A stretch of DNA of 64,000 nucleotides from JBBRYB01 sp038238115. Lineage in GTDB: Bacteria; Actinomycetota; Actinomycetes; Propionibacteriales; Nocardioidaceae. Each line of letters starts with the position of its first letter. Position 1 is the first letter of the stretch. The stretch lies in NCBI GenBank assembly GCA_038238115.1, contig JBBRYB010000007.1, positions 62,001-126,000 of the forward strand, written 5' to 3'. Made by a program: the position numbers and the translations under genes. This document shows, piece by piece, positions 9,415-19,229 of this stretch. Under the pieces are notes generated by a model, which did not search any database, was not told where the DNA came from, and saw only the letters and a program-made list of their open reading frames with translations.

Positions 9415-11315
9415 CGTCGCGGACACCGGCGGGCCGGGGAGATCGCGGGGCGAAGCGGCCCGCGGGTGGCGTGAAGCGAACCAATGCGCCACGCAGGCGG
9501 CCATCAGCAAAAAGGCCGAAGCGACCCGTCGGCAGCGGGAGCGCCGCGCGTCGTTCGGCCAAGCGGTCCGCCCGGATTCCGCGAAGGCTCAGTCTCGCCA
9601 CCGGCCCGTTCCGGTTGTGGAGCGCGTTCTGCGTCGTGGCGTTCGTGATCTCGCTGTTCGCAGCGCGCCTCGTGCAGCTCCAAGGCATCGACGAGAACGA
9701 CTACGCGGCGATGGCCGCCGAGAAGGGCGCCCAGACCATCACGCTGGAGGCCCCCCGCGCGTCCATCTACGACCGCAACGGGGTGGCGCTGGCCCAAAGC
9801 GTCGACGCTGCCAAGCTGACTGCCGACCCGACGTACGCCAAATCGCACGCCACCGAGATCGCGACTCTGCTACACCGCCGGATCCACACCGACTACATCG
9901 ACACGCTCGCTCTGTTGCAGAAGCAGGGAACCCGCTACGTCGAGCTCGCCCGGCACCTGGCGCCCGAGGTGGCGTCGTCGATCGTGTCGAGGCTGACGAA
10001 GGCCGGGATCGCCGGCGTCTACCAGGACAAGGACACCCTGCGCGTCTACCCCTCCAAGGACGTGGCAGCCAACCTCCTCGGCTTCGTCGGCACCGACGGC
10101 ACCGGTCTCGCCGGGTTCGAGTCGACCCTCGACCCGATGCTGGCCGGACAGGACGGCTCGGCGACGTTCGAGATGGCCGACGGCCAGCAGCTTCCCCTCG
10201 CCAACAACACGGTCACGGCGCCGGTCGAGGGCACCGGCGTGCGGCTCACGATCGACCAGGACCTCCAGTTCCTCGCACAGCGCCGGCTCGAGCGGGCGGT
10301 GCGCGAGTCGGGGGGCACCTCCGGCGTCGCGATCGTGATGGACGTCAAGACGGGGCAGCTGCTCGCGCTGGCCGACTACCCGACGTTCGACCCCAACGAG
10401 TGGCAGCGCTACCCGAAGGCGGACTTCGGGTCGCGGGCGATCCAGGACGTCTACGAACCGGGGAGCGTCGAGAAGGTGCTCACGTTCGCGTCCCTCATCG
10501 ACGGCGGCTACATCACTCCGCGCACGAAGATCTCGGTGCCGTCCGTGCTAGCCCGCGACGGCCACATCATTCACGACTACTGGACGCACGGACTTCTGCA
10601 CCTCACCGCGACCGGAGTCATGGCGAAGTCGTCGAACATCGGGACCGTGCGAGCAACCGAGCAGATGCCCATGCACCGGCTCTACTCCTCGCTGCGCAGC
10701 TTCGGCCTCGGTACCCCCTCCGGCGTCGGCCTGCACGGTGAGAGCGGCGGCGTGCTTGCGTCGGCTCGTGACTGGCGGCCGATCAACCGCGACACGATCG
10801 CCTTCGGTCAGGGCGTCAGCGTCAACGCCGTCCAGATGGCCGCAGCAGTCTCGGCGGTGGCCAACCGAGGCGTCTACGTGCAGCCGTCCCTGATCGACTC
10901 CTACGTCGACAGCTCCGGCCACGTGAGCCCGGCGCCCGCCCCCGAGACCCACCGGGCCGTCAGCGCCAGGGCCGCCGCCGAGATCGCCCACATGATGGAG
11001 GCGGTCACCGGTCCCGAAGGCACGGCGCCGATGGCGAGCATCAACGGCTACCGCGTCGCGGGCAAGACAGGCACCGCCCAGCGCGCGGACCCCACCTGCG
11101 GCTGCTACCGCGGCACCACCGTCTCCTTCGCCGGCTTCGCACCCGCGGATGCACCGCGGTTCGCGGTCTACGTCGTCGTGCAGCAGCCCCATGCCGGCGC
11201 CGGGGGCGGCACCACCGGCGGCCCGGTGTTCCACGACCTCATGGCGGCGGCGCTGCTCAAGTTCGGTGTGCCCCCGACGGGCGTGCGCCAACCCGCCTAT
11301 CCGCTCGACTGGTAA
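9411..11315 (+). CDS. ftsI: septal penicillin-binding protein FtsI (PBP2/PBP3 class B)
   Basis: This class B penicillin-binding protein performs D,D-transpeptidation at the division septum. The 634 residues comprise a long basic cytoplasmic tail of about 65 residues, one membrane helix, a PBP dimerisation domain and the transpeptidase domain. The active-site motifs are SVEK near residue 352, SSN near 407 and KTG near 552 (AGKTGTAQ). There are no PASTA domains. The basic tail is unusually rich in Arg/Lys. It is coupled to ftsL by overlap; murE follows 19 bases downstream. Confidence 0.96.
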   Translation: MTSRTPAGRGDRGAKRPAGGVKRTNAPRRRPSAKRPKRPVGSGSAARRSAKRSARIPRRLSLATGPFRLWSAFCVVAFVISLFAARLVQLQGIDENDYAAMAAEKGAQTITLEAPRASIYDRNGVALAQSVDAAKLTADPTYAKSHATEIATLLHRRIHTDYIDTLALLQKQGTRYVELARHLAPEVASSIVSRLTKAGIAGVYQDKDTLRVYPSKDVAANLLGFVGTDGTGLAGFESTLDPMLAGQDGSATFEMADGQQLPLANNTVTAPVEGTGVRLTIDQDLQFLAQRRLERAVRESGGTSGVAIVMDVKTGQLLALADYPTFDPNEWQRYPKADFGSRAIQDVYEPGSVEKVLTFASLIDGGYITPRTKISVPSVLARDGHIIHDYWTHGLLHLTATGVMAKSSNIGTVRATEQMPMHRLYSSLRSFGLGTPSGVGLHGESGGVLASARDWRPINRDTIAFGQGVSVNAVQMAAAVSAVANRGVYVQPSLIDSYVDSSGHVSPAPAPETHRAVSARAAAEIAHMMEAVTGPEGTAPMASINGYRVAGKTGTAQRADPTCGCYRGTTVSFAGFAPADAPRFAVYVVVQQPHAGAGGGTTGGPVFHDLMAAALLKFGVPPTGVRQPAYPLDW

Positions 11316-11322
11316 GCGTGGA

Positions 11323-11328
11323 TAGCCT
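11323..11328 (+). promoter_or_regulatory. putative leaderless -10 box of murE
   Basis: TAGCCT ends six bases before GTG 11335, and no Shine-Dalgarno sequence precedes that codon. The arrangement matches other leaderless-type starts in this window and suggests an internal promoter in the dcw cluster. Confidence 0.4.
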
Positions 11329-11334
11329 CGTCGG

Positions 11335-12882
11335 GTGCCATCGCCCGACGCATCCATGACCGCACCGGCGCGTCCCTCCCGGGTGGTGCCGGTATCGCTG
11401 CGCGCGCTGGCGGCACATCTGGGGACCTCGGTGGCCGGGGTGGGCGACGGATCAGTCACCGGCGTGTCCCTGGCCTCCACCTCGGTGCGGGCCGGTGACC
11501 TCTACGCCGCGCTTCCCGGCGCCCGCACGCACGGAGCCAGGTTCGCGGCGGCGGCCGCCCGCGCCGGTGCGGTCGCCATCCTCACCGACCCAACGGGTGC
11601 GGCTTCTGCGGTCGAGACCGGCCTCCCGCTGCTCGTCGTCGAGTCGCCGCGGGCCGTCCTGGGTGGCCTGGCTGCCTTCGTGTACGGCGACCCCGCGCTC
11701 GGGCTCACCCTGGTCGGCGTCACGGGCACGCAGGGCAAGACGACGACCACGCAGCTCTTGGCGAGCGGGGCGGCATCGGCCGGTCGACGTACCGCCGTCA
11801 TCGGCACCATGGGCACCTGGGTCGACGGCGTTCCGGTCGGCACCACACTCACCACGCCCGAGGCTCCTGACCTGCACGCGCTGTTCGCCGTGATGCGTGA
11901 CAGGGGCGTCGACCTGTGCGCGATGGAGGTGTCGAGCCATGCGCTCGTGATGGGACGGGTGGACGGCGTCGTCTTCGACCTCGCCGTGTTCACGAACTTC
12001 GGCCGAGACCATCTGGACTTCCATGCCGATGTGGACGACTACTTCGCGGCGAAGGCCGCCCTCTTCACGCCGCAGCGCGCCCGTCGGGCACTCGTGAACG
12101 TCGACGACGACCACCTCGCCGGTCTCGTCGGCCGGCCCAGCATCCCGACCCGCACCTTCTCGGTCTCGGCCACAGGTGGTGACTGGTCGGCACGTACCAC
12201 CCACTCCGACAACTCCGGCTCGACGTTCGAGGTGCGGACACCCGACGGCGAACGGTTCTCCGCGGCCGTGTCATTGGTCGGCGGCTTCAACGTCTCCAAT
12301 GCGCTCTGCGCGATCGCCGCCGTGGCCGAGGTGGGCGGTGACGCCCGGGCGGCCGCGGAGGGGGTCGCCGCGATCGACGCGGTGTCGGGCCGGATGGAGC
12401 GGATCGAGCGAGGACAGCGGTTCTCGGTCGTCGTGGACTATGCCCACAAGCCTGATGCGCTCAAGGCGGCCCTCGAGGCGCTTCGGCCCGTGACGGCCGG
12501 CCGGATCCTCATCGTCATCGGTGCCGGCGGTGACCGAGACCAGGGGAAACGGCCGCTCATGGGTGAGATCGCGGCGCAACTCTGCGACGTTGTCGTCGTC
12601 ACCGACGACAACCCCCGCAGCGAGCCGCCAGAAGAGATCCGCTCCGAGGTTATCGCCGGAGCGCGACAGGCCAGCCACGACGCCGACATCGTCGAGATCG
12701 GCGACCGCGCGCGGGCTATCGACCTTGCGCTGCGACAGGCTCGGCCGGGTGACACGGTCGTCATCGCCGGCAAGGGGCACGAGAAGGGTCAGGAGGTCGG
12801 CGGGCAGGTGCATCCGTTCGACGACCGTGAGGCCGCCGGCGCAGTCCTCGACGAGCTGATGGCAGCGACGGCCGGCCGGTGA
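11335..12882 (+). CDS. murE: UDP-MurNAc-L-Ala-D-Glu : meso-DAP ligase
   Basis: MurE adds the third stem-peptide residue. The 515-residue protein has the Mur ligase ATP loop GVTGTQGKTTTT near residue 130. It also has the motif DNPRSE near residue 425; DNPR is the known signature for meso-diaminopimelate. The GTG at 11335 follows a TAGCCT box by six bases; an ATG at 11356 (MTAPARPS) is an alternative start. The gene ends in a GTGA overlap with murF. Confidence 0.96.
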   Translation: MPSPDASMTAPARPSRVVPVSLRALAAHLGTSVAGVGDGSVTGVSLASTSVRAGDLYAALPGARTHGARFAAAAARAGAVAILTDPTGAASAVETGLPLLVVESPRAVLGGLAAFVYGDPALGLTLVGVTGTQGKTTTTQLLASGAASAGRRTAVIGTMGTWVDGVPVGTTLTTPEAPDLHALFAVMRDRGVDLCAMEVSSHALVMGRVDGVVFDLAVFTNFGRDHLDFHADVDDYFAAKAALFTPQRARRALVNVDDDHLAGLVGRPSIPTRTFSVSATGGDWSARTTHSDNSGSTFEVRTPDGERFSAAVSLVGGFNVSNALCAIAAVAEVGGDARAAAEGVAAIDAVSGRMERIERGQRFSVVVDYAHKPDALKAALEALRPVTAGRILIVIGAGGDRDQGKRPLMGEIAAQLCDVVVVTDDNPRSEPPEEIRSEVIAGARQASHDADIVEIGDRARAIDLALRQARPGDTVVIAGKGHEKGQEVGGQVHPFDDREAAGAVLDELMAATAGR

Positions 12883-14321
12883 TTCCCATCACGCTGCGCC
12901 GCATCGCCGACGTGGTGGACGGCGAGGTCCACGACGCCGATCCGGAGCTGGTCGTGACATCCGAGGCCTTCGTCGACTCGCGAGCGAGCGTCGCCGGTGG
13001 TCTGTTCGTCGCTGTCGCCGGTGAGCGGGTCGACGGCCACGACTATGCCCGGGGCGCGATGGCTGCCGGTGCTGCCGCCGTCTTGGGCAGCCGTCCGGTC
13101 GGACTGCCCGCTGTCGTCGTGGCCGATCCGGTCGCCGCGCTCGGGATCCTGGCCCGTCACGTCCTGTCACGGCTACCCGAGCTGGCCGTCATCGGGATCA
13201 CCGGGTCGCAGGGCAAGACGGGCACCAAGGACGTGCTCGCCCAGCTGCTCGAACGCCTCGGTGAGACCGTGGCTGCCTCGGAGTCGTTCAACAACGAGAT
13301 CGGTGTCCCGTTGACGGCACTGCGGGCAGGGCCGGCGACCAGGTTCCTTGTCGTCGAGATGGGCGCGCGGGGACGCGGCCACATCCACTACCTGGCGTCC
13401 ATCGTGCGTCCCTCCGTGGGCATGGTCCTCAACGTCGGCCTCGCTCATGTGAGCGAGTTCGGCAGCCAGGAAGCCATCGCGGTGGCGAAGGGCGAGCTCA
13501 TCGAGGTCCTGCCGGTGACGGGGCTCGCGGTTCTCAACGCCGACGACGCGCTCGTGGCCGCAATGCGAACCCGCACGCAGGCACGCGTGATGACGTTCGG
13601 GGAGGCGGCCGCCGCCGACGTCAGGATCGGCGACATCGGACTCGACGACGGGGGTCACGTCAGGCTCGCCCTGTCGGCCGGAGGCGAGCGTCGCGTCGTG
13701 ACGGTTCGGCTTGTCGGGGAGCATCAGGCGCGCAACGTCGCCGCCGCGGCGGCGACGGCGATCGGCTGTGGTATGCCGTTCGAGCAGGTCACCGACGCCC
13801 TCGGGTCCGTCGAAGCCCGGTCACACTGGCGGATGGAAATCGAGAGGGGCCTATCCGGCGCCACCGTGATCAACGACGCCTACAACGCCAACCCAGACAG
13901 CATGAGGGCCGCTCTCCGGCTGCTGGTCGAGCTCGGAGACCGGCGCGGCGACACCCGCACGATCGCCGTGCTGGGGGAGATGAGGGAGCTGGGCGAGGCG
14001 AGCTGGGACGCACACGTCGAGACGGGAAGGCTCGCGGTCCAGATGGGTGTCTCGCAGCTCGTCGTCGTCGGCGAGGAGGCGCGGGCAATGCACGAAGGCG
14101 CGCTTCTCGAAGCGGCAGTGGGTCGCGAATCCGTCTGTGTCCCTGACATCGACGCGGCGATCTCCTTCCTCGACTGCATCCTTGGTGCCGGAGACCTCGT
14201 CCTCGTCAAGGCATCTCGCGCGGTGGGCCTCGAGCGGGTCGCCCTTGCGCTCACCGCCGCGGCAACCAGAGACGAGGGAGGTCCGCGTGGAGCGGTCACC
14301 GGCTCGGGGGGCGGGGCGTGA
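12879..14321 (+). CDS. murF: UDP-MurNAc-tripeptide : D-Ala-D-Ala ligase
   Basis: MurF joins D-Ala-D-Ala to the UDP-MurNAc-tripeptide, finishing the soluble precursor. The 480 residues show the ATP-binding loop GITGSQGKTGTKDVL near residue 105, the NEIG motif (FNNEIGVPLT) and the C-terminal INDAYNANPDSM that is typical of MurF. It overlaps murE and mraY by four bases each. No D-Ala-D-Ala ligase gene is present in the cluster, as is usual in Actinobacteria. Confidence 0.96.
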   Translation: MIPITLRRIADVVDGEVHDADPELVVTSEAFVDSRASVAGGLFVAVAGERVDGHDYARGAMAAGAAAVLGSRPVGLPAVVVADPVAALGILARHVLSRLPELAVIGITGSQGKTGTKDVLAQLLERLGETVAASESFNNEIGVPLTALRAGPATRFLVVEMGARGRGHIHYLASIVRPSVGMVLNVGLAHVSEFGSQEAIAVAKGELIEVLPVTGLAVLNADDALVAAMRTRTQARVMTFGEAAAADVRIGDIGLDDGGHVRLALSAGGERRVVTVRLVGEHQARNVAAAAATAIGCGMPFEQVTDALGSVEARSHWRMEIERGLSGATVINDAYNANPDSMRAALRLLVELGDRRGDTRTIAVLGEMRELGEASWDAHVETGRLAVQMGVSQLVVVGEEARAMHEGALLEAAVGRESVCVPDIDAAISFLDCILGAGDLVLVKASRAVGLERVALALTAAATRDEGGPRGAVTGSGGGA

Positions 14322-15382
14322 AGGCGCTGCTCTTCGCGGGTGGGCTAGGGCTCATCAGCACGCTGCTCGGCACGCGCTGGGCGATTGCCATCCTGGTCAA
14401 GAAGGGCTACGGCCAGCCCATCCGCGACGACGGTCCGACGTCGCACCACACCAAGCGGGGAACTCCTACGATGGGCGGCCTCGTCATCATCGTGGCGGTG
14501 CTCGTCGGCTACTTCGGCGCCAAGCTGATCCTGGGTGATCTGCCGTCGGTCTCGGCCCTGCTGCTGCTGTTCCTCTTCGTCGGTCTGGGCCTCGTCGGGT
14601 TCCTCGACGACTACATCAAGATCTCCAAGCAGCGCAGCCTCGGTCTGCGCAGCAAGACGAAGATCGGGGGACAGACCCTGGTCGCCGTCGTCTTCGCCTA
14701 TCTCACGCTGCAGTTCCCCGACGCCCGTGGCAACAGCCCCGCCTCCCAGGCGATCTCCTTCATCCGGGTAGTGGACTGGAAGCTGCCCGTCGCGCTCGTG
14801 ATCATCTGGGTGCTTATCGTGATCGCCGGCACGAGTAACGCCGTCAACCTCACCGACGGTCTCGACGGGCTCGCCACGGGCAGCTCGATGATGGTCTTTG
14901 GCGCCTACACGCTGGTCGGAATCTGGCAGAACAATCAGTTCTGCGAGATCACCCCGGGGCCGCAGTGCTACAACGAGGTCCGCGACCCGCTCGACCTGGC
15001 GGTGGTGACCGCGGCGCTGACCGGAGCCTGCTTCGGCTTCTTGTGGTGGAACGCCGCCCCGGCGAGGATCATCATGGGCGACACCGGCTCGCTGTCCCTG
15101 GGTGGGGCGATGGCCGGCCTCGCCATCATGACGCGCACCGAGGTCCTGCTCGTCGTCCTCGGTGGGCTGTTCGCCATCGTCACGCTGTCCGTCATCCTCC
15201 AGGTCGGGTTCTTCAAGGCGACCAAGGGCAAACGGCTCTTCCGGATGGCGCCGTTGCAGCACCACTTCGAGCTGCTGGGATGGGCCGAGGTCACGATCGT
15301 GATCCGCTTCTGGATCATCTGCGGAATCTGCGTCGCGACCGGCCTGGGCATCTTCTACGCCGAGTGGGTGTCCGGGGTATGA
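14318..15382 (+). CDS. mraY: phospho-MurNAc-pentapeptide transferase
   Basis: MraY transfers phospho-MurNAc-pentapeptide to undecaprenyl phosphate, forming lipid I at the inner face of the membrane. It is a 354-residue polytopic protein with about ten helices. Hallmarks are GTPTMGGLVII near the N-terminus, the aspartates of FLDDYIK, NAVNLTDGLDGLA, and the MAPLQHHFEL motif close to the end. It overlaps murF by four bases and murD follows after four bases. Confidence 0.97.
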   Translation: MKALLFAGGLGLISTLLGTRWAIAILVKKGYGQPIRDDGPTSHHTKRGTPTMGGLVIIVAVLVGYFGAKLILGDLPSVSALLLLFLFVGLGLVGFLDDYIKISKQRSLGLRSKTKIGGQTLVAVVFAYLTLQFPDARGNSPASQAISFIRVVDWKLPVALVIIWVLIVIAGTSNAVNLTDGLDGLATGSSMMVFGAYTLVGIWQNNQFCEITPGPQCYNEVRDPLDLAVVTAALTGACFGFLWWNAAPARIIMGDTGSLSLGGAMAGLAIMTRTEVLLVVLGGLFAIVTLSVILQVGFFKATKGKRLFRMAPLQHHFELLGWAEVTIVIRFWIICGICVATGLGIFYAEWVSGV

Positions 15383-15386
15383 CGAG

Positions 15387-16847
15387 GTGAGCGCGTCCCG
15401 CGTCCCCTGGCTGATGCAGGCGCAGCGGGACTCCGAATGGCCTCAGGTCAGGGTCGCCGTCGCCGGGGGGGTGGGCATCTCGGGCTTCGCCGCGGCCGAC
15501 GCCCTGCAGCATCTCGGCGCTCGCGTCGTGGTCGTCGACGACCGCGACGACGACATCGCTCGGGAGAAGGCGACGCTGCTGGAGATCCTCGGCGTCGACG
15601 TCCGCATCGGGGGCCGATCGGGCGCCAGCCTGCCCTCCGACATCGACCTGCTCGTCACCTCACCGGGCTGGCCGCCGTCGGCACCGATCTTTGCCGCCGC
15701 GGCCGGTCTCGACGTCCCGGTGTGGGGTGAGGCAGAGCTGGCGTGGAGACTCCGTGACCCCAGTCACCCGGCACCCTGGCTGTGCCTGAGCGGCACGAAC
15801 GGCAAGACGACGACCGTGCAGATGCTCGAGGCGATGCTGCGCGCCGACGGCCTGCGGGCGGTGGCTGCCGGCAACGTCGGCCTCCCCCTGTGCGAGGTGA
15901 TGATGGACCCCGACCCCTACGACGTCATCGCGGTCGAGCTGTCGTCGCACCAGCTCTACTGGATGGACTCGCTGTCGGCACAGGCAGCGGCAGTGCTCAA
16001 CGTGGCGCCCGACCACCTGTCCTGGCACGGTGACATGGCGAGCTACCAGGCATCCAAGGCCAAGATCTACGAGCGCTGTCGGATCGCGTGCGTCTACAAC
16101 GTCGAGGACTCCGCGACGCGGGTGATGGTTGAGGAGGCCGAGGTCGTGGAGGGCTGCCGCGCCATCGGCTTCACGCTGGGGGTGCCGGCGGTGGGCATGG
16201 TCGGACTCGTCGACGACGTACTCGCCGACCGTGCCTTCATCGAGGGTCGTGACCGCAACGCCGCAGAGCTGGCGCAGGTGAGTGACGTGCCCACGCAGGC
16301 GCCGCACAACGTGGCCAACGCCCTCGCCGCCGCCGCGCTCGCGCGTGCCCACGGCGTGTCACCGGGAGCTGTGCGGGGCGGCCTTCGCGGGTTCAGCCTC
16401 GATGCCCACCGGATCTCCACCGTCGCAACGATCGACGGGCGAACCTACGTCGACGACTCCAAGGCCACCAACCCCCATGCGGCGCTCGCCTCTTTGCAGG
16501 CGTTCGACCACGTGGTGTGGGTCGCCGGCGGCCTCGCGAAGGGTGCGGAGTTCGACGGGGTCGTGTCCACCGCGCGTGACCGGCTCCGCGGCGTGGTGCT
16601 CCTGGGCGTGGACCGCGACCTGATCCTCGCGGCGCTGTCGCGACACGCACCGGATGTCCCGGTGATCTCGGTGGCCGACACCGACACTGGGGTGATGGAA
16701 CGCGTCGTGCAGGCCGCCGCCTCGCTCGCTCGATCCGGCGACACGGTGCTGCTGGCCCCCGCGTGCGCATCCTTCGACCTTTTTGCGAGCTATTCCGCCC
16801 GCGGAGAGGCGTTCGTTGCCGCCGTGCACAGGCTGGGCGGGCGCTGA
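15387..16847 (+). CDS. murD: UDP-MurNAc-L-alanine : D-glutamate ligase
   Basis: MurD adds D-glutamate to UDP-MurNAc-L-Ala. The 486 residues have an N-terminal Rossmann domain (VAVAGGVGISGFAAADAL), the ATP loop LSGTNGKTTTVQML near residue 135, and the C-terminal motifs YVDDSKATNPHA and LLAPACASFDLF. The GTG start at 15387 is close behind mraY. About 50 bases separate it from ftsW. Confidence 0.96.
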   Translation: MSASRVPWLMQAQRDSEWPQVRVAVAGGVGISGFAAADALQHLGARVVVVDDRDDDIAREKATLLEILGVDVRIGGRSGASLPSDIDLLVTSPGWPPSAPIFAAAAGLDVPVWGEAELAWRLRDPSHPAPWLCLSGTNGKTTTVQMLEAMLRADGLRAVAAGNVGLPLCEVMMDPDPYDVIAVELSSHQLYWMDSLSAQAAAVLNVAPDHLSWHGDMASYQASKAKIYERCRIACVYNVEDSATRVMVEEAEVVEGCRAIGFTLGVPAVGMVGLVDDVLADRAFIEGRDRNAAELAQVSDVPTQAPHNVANALAAAALARAHGVSPGAVRGGLRGFSLDAHRISTVATIDGRTYVDDSKATNPHAALASLQAFDHVVWVAGGLAKGAEFDGVVSTARDRLRGVVLLGVDRDLILAALSRHAPDVPVISVADTDTGVMERVVQAAASLARSGDTVLLAPACASFDLFASYSARGEAFVAAVHRLGGR

Positions 16848-16898
16848 CCACAGACGGCACGAGCCCCGCACGGGCCGGCAGATCACGGAAGGGTGGAT

Positions 16899-18134
16899 GT
16901 GGCGACAGCAAGCGAGCGGCGGTGGCCGGAAGCTGAGGCCGAAGGTGCTCTGGCGTCGCTCAAGCGCACGCTCGACAAGCCGCTGACGTCCTACCACCTC
17001 GTCCTGGGCGTGTCCGGGTTGCTGCTCGCCCTCGGGCTGCTCATGGTGCTCAGCGCATCGAGCGTCACGTCGCTGCGCGAGTACGGGAACTCCTACGCGA
17101 TCTTCCTGCGCCAGGCCATGTGGGTGGCGGTCGGGCTGCCGGCCGCCTGGCTCGCGGCTCGACTGCCCCTGAAGCTGATCCGCTTCCTCGCCTGGCCGTC
17201 TCTGCTCGTCTCGGTCGGCCTGATCGCGTTGACGTACGTCCCGTCCATCGGTGTGACCGTCAACGGCAACCGCAACTGGATCGGCATCGGCGGCCCCTTC
17301 CAGCTCCAGCCGTCCGAGTTCGCCAAGCTCGCGCTCGTGCTCTGGTGCGCCGACGTCTATGCCCGCAAGGGCAGGCTGTTGGCGCAGTGGCGCCATCTCC
17401 TCGTCCCGATGATCCCCGTGTGTCTCGTCGTCGTCGGGCTCGTCGTCGGGCAGGGGGACCTCGGCACCGCTCTGGTGCTCTTCGCTGTCGTGCTCGGCAT
17501 GATGTGGGTCATCGGAGCGCCCGCCCGGCTCTTCGGAGCCTCGTTTCTCGTCACCTCGGTGCTCGCCTTCGGGTTGGCCACCACCCAGCAGGAGCGGGTG
17601 GCACGGCTCACGAGCTTCACCGACCCGATCGCCGAGTACGCCGGCAACGGCTGGCAGGCGAGCCACGGCTTCTTCGCGCTGGCGACCGGCGGCCTCTGGG
17701 GCAGCGGCATCGGAGCAAGCAGCCAGAAGTGGGGCGGGCTGCCCGAGGCACACACCGACTACATCTTCGCCATCATCGGAGAGGAGTTCGGCCTTTTCGG
17801 GACCCTCGTGGTGTTGGGGCTGTTCGTCACCTTGGCGTACGCCGGGATCAGGATCGCCACCCGCAGTCGTGACCGCTTCGCCCGCTACGCCTCGGCCGGC
17901 ATCGTCGTGTGGTTGCTCAGCCAGGCGGTGATCAACATCGGGATGGTCCTGGGTCTGCTGCCGGTCATCGGCATTCCGCTCCCGCTCATCTCCTACGGTG
18001 GCTCCGCCCTGCTCCCGACGCTGATCTCGCTCGGTCTGCTGCTGTCGTTCGCCCGCAACGAGCCCGGTGCCGCGTCAGCCCTCCGCGCGCGCCGCCGCGC
18101 GGCCCGGCGTCCGGCAGCCGTCAGCGGACGGTAG
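16899..18134 (+). CDS. ftsW: lipid II polymerase FtsW (SEDS family)
   Basis: FtsW is the divisome SEDS glycosyltransferase that partners FtsI. The roughly 411-residue protein has ten membrane helices. Hallmarks are GNRNWIGIGGPFQLQPSEFAK, the catalytic Asp region GQGDLGTALVLF, the large loop ending in AHTDYIFAIIGEEFG, and the C-terminal GIPLPLISYGGS. I prefer GTG 16899 because GGAAGG (16887-16892) is six bases upstream; GTG 16893 is in frame but directly abuts that site. The position between murD and murG supports FtsW over RodA. Confidence 0.94.
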   Translation: MATASERRWPEAEAEGALASLKRTLDKPLTSYHLVLGVSGLLLALGLLMVLSASSVTSLREYGNSYAIFLRQAMWVAVGLPAAWLAARLPLKLIRFLAWPSLLVSVGLIALTYVPSIGVTVNGNRNWIGIGGPFQLQPSEFAKLALVLWCADVYARKGRLLAQWRHLLVPMIPVCLVVVGLVVGQGDLGTALVLFAVVLGMMWVIGAPARLFGASFLVTSVLAFGLATTQQERVARLTSFTDPIAEYAGNGWQASHGFFALATGGLWGSGIGASSQKWGGLPEAHTDYIFAIIGEEFGLFGTLVVLGLFVTLAYAGIRIATRSRDRFARYASAGIVVWLLSQAVINIGMVLGLLPVIGIPLPLISYGGSALLPTLISLGLLLSFARNEPGAASALRARRRAARRPAAVSGR

Positions 18135-18143
18135 GGCGTAGTC

Positions 18144-19229
18144 GTGCGAGTCCTTCTCGCCGGCGGCGGCTCGGCGGGCCACACGTCACCGCTGCTGGCC
18201 ACCGCCGACGCGCTGCGGCGCAAGGTGCCGGGCATCGAGATCACCTGCCTCGGCACGCAGCGGGGACTCGAGGCCAGGGTAATCCCGGCTGCGGGCTACT
18301 CGCTCGAGCTGATCCCGCCGGTTCCGCTACCCCGCAAGGTCTCGGTCGATCTGTTGAAGGTTCCCGGTCGCCTGGCGGCGGCGGTGCGCGCCACCCGCGA
18401 GGTGCTCCGCCGGGTGCAGCCGGACGTGGTCTGTGGCTTCGGCGGCTACGTCGCAACCCCGGCCTACCTGGCAGCACGCAAGGCACGCGTCCCCCTGGTG
18501 GTGCATGAAGGCAACGCCCTGCCGGGCATCGCCAATCGCCTCGGTGCCCGCTGGTGCACACACCGGGTCGCCACCTCGTTCCCCGACACGCCGCTGCGGC
18601 ATGCCACGTTCATCGGTCTGCCGATTCGGCGCGCCCTCTCCACCCTCGACCGCGCAGAGATGCGCGAGCTGGCAAGGGCACACTTCGGCCTTGCGCCGCA
18701 GCTGGCCACGCTGCTGGTGACCGGCGGGTCGCAAGGCTCGCGGCGGATCAATGCCTCGGTCGTCGCAGCCGCGCCGGACCTTTTGGCCGCCGGGATCCAG
18801 GTGCTGCACGTCCAGGGACCGGGCGGCGAGATCCAGGAACCGGCGCGTGCAGCCGGGGAGCCGCCCTACGTCGTGGTGTCGTACGTGGACCGGATGGACC
18901 TCGCCTACGCCGCCGCCGACGCGACAGTCGCGCGCGCCGGCGCCGGCTCGGTCACCGAGGCCGCCGCGCTGGGCCTGCCAGCCGTCTTCGTTCCACTCCC
19001 GATCGGCAACGGCGAGCAGGCCCTCAACGCCAAGGCGGTCGTCGCGGCCGGTGCCGCGATGGTCGTGGACGACGATGCCTTCACCTCCGAGTGGGTGCGC
19101 GAGCATGTGGTCGGTCTGCTGGGAGATCCGGCCCGGCTGCAATCGATGAGCCACGCGGCGACCGGGCTGATCCGCCGCGACGCCGACGACGCATTGGCCG
19201 ACATGGTCGTGTCGGCAGTCACGTCGTGA
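18144..19229 (+). CDS. murG: UDP-GlcNAc : lipid I N-acetylglucosamine transferase
   Basis: MurG converts lipid I to lipid II on the cytoplasmic membrane face. The 361 residues form a GT-B fold: the glycine-rich LLAGGGSAGHTSPLLATADAL at the N-terminus, VCGFGGYVATPAYLAA and HEGNALPGIANR in the first half. The donor-binding part has VTGGSQGSRRIN, RAGAGSVTEAAALGLPAVFV and GEQALNAK. The stop overlaps the murC GTG by four bases. Confidence 0.96.
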   Translation: MRVLLAGGGSAGHTSPLLATADALRRKVPGIEITCLGTQRGLEARVIPAAGYSLELIPPVPLPRKVSVDLLKVPGRLAAAVRATREVLRRVQPDVVCGFGGYVATPAYLAARKARVPLVVHEGNALPGIANRLGARWCTHRVATSFPDTPLRHATFIGLPIRRALSTLDRAEMRELARAHFGLAPQLATLLVTGGSQGSRRINASVVAAAPDLLAAGIQVLHVQGPGGEIQEPARAAGEPPYVVVSYVDRMDLAYAAADATVARAGAGSVTEAAALGLPAVFVPLPIGNGEQALNAKAVVAAGAAMVVDDDAFTSEWVREHVVGLLGDPARLQSMSHAATGLIRRDADDALADMVVSAVTS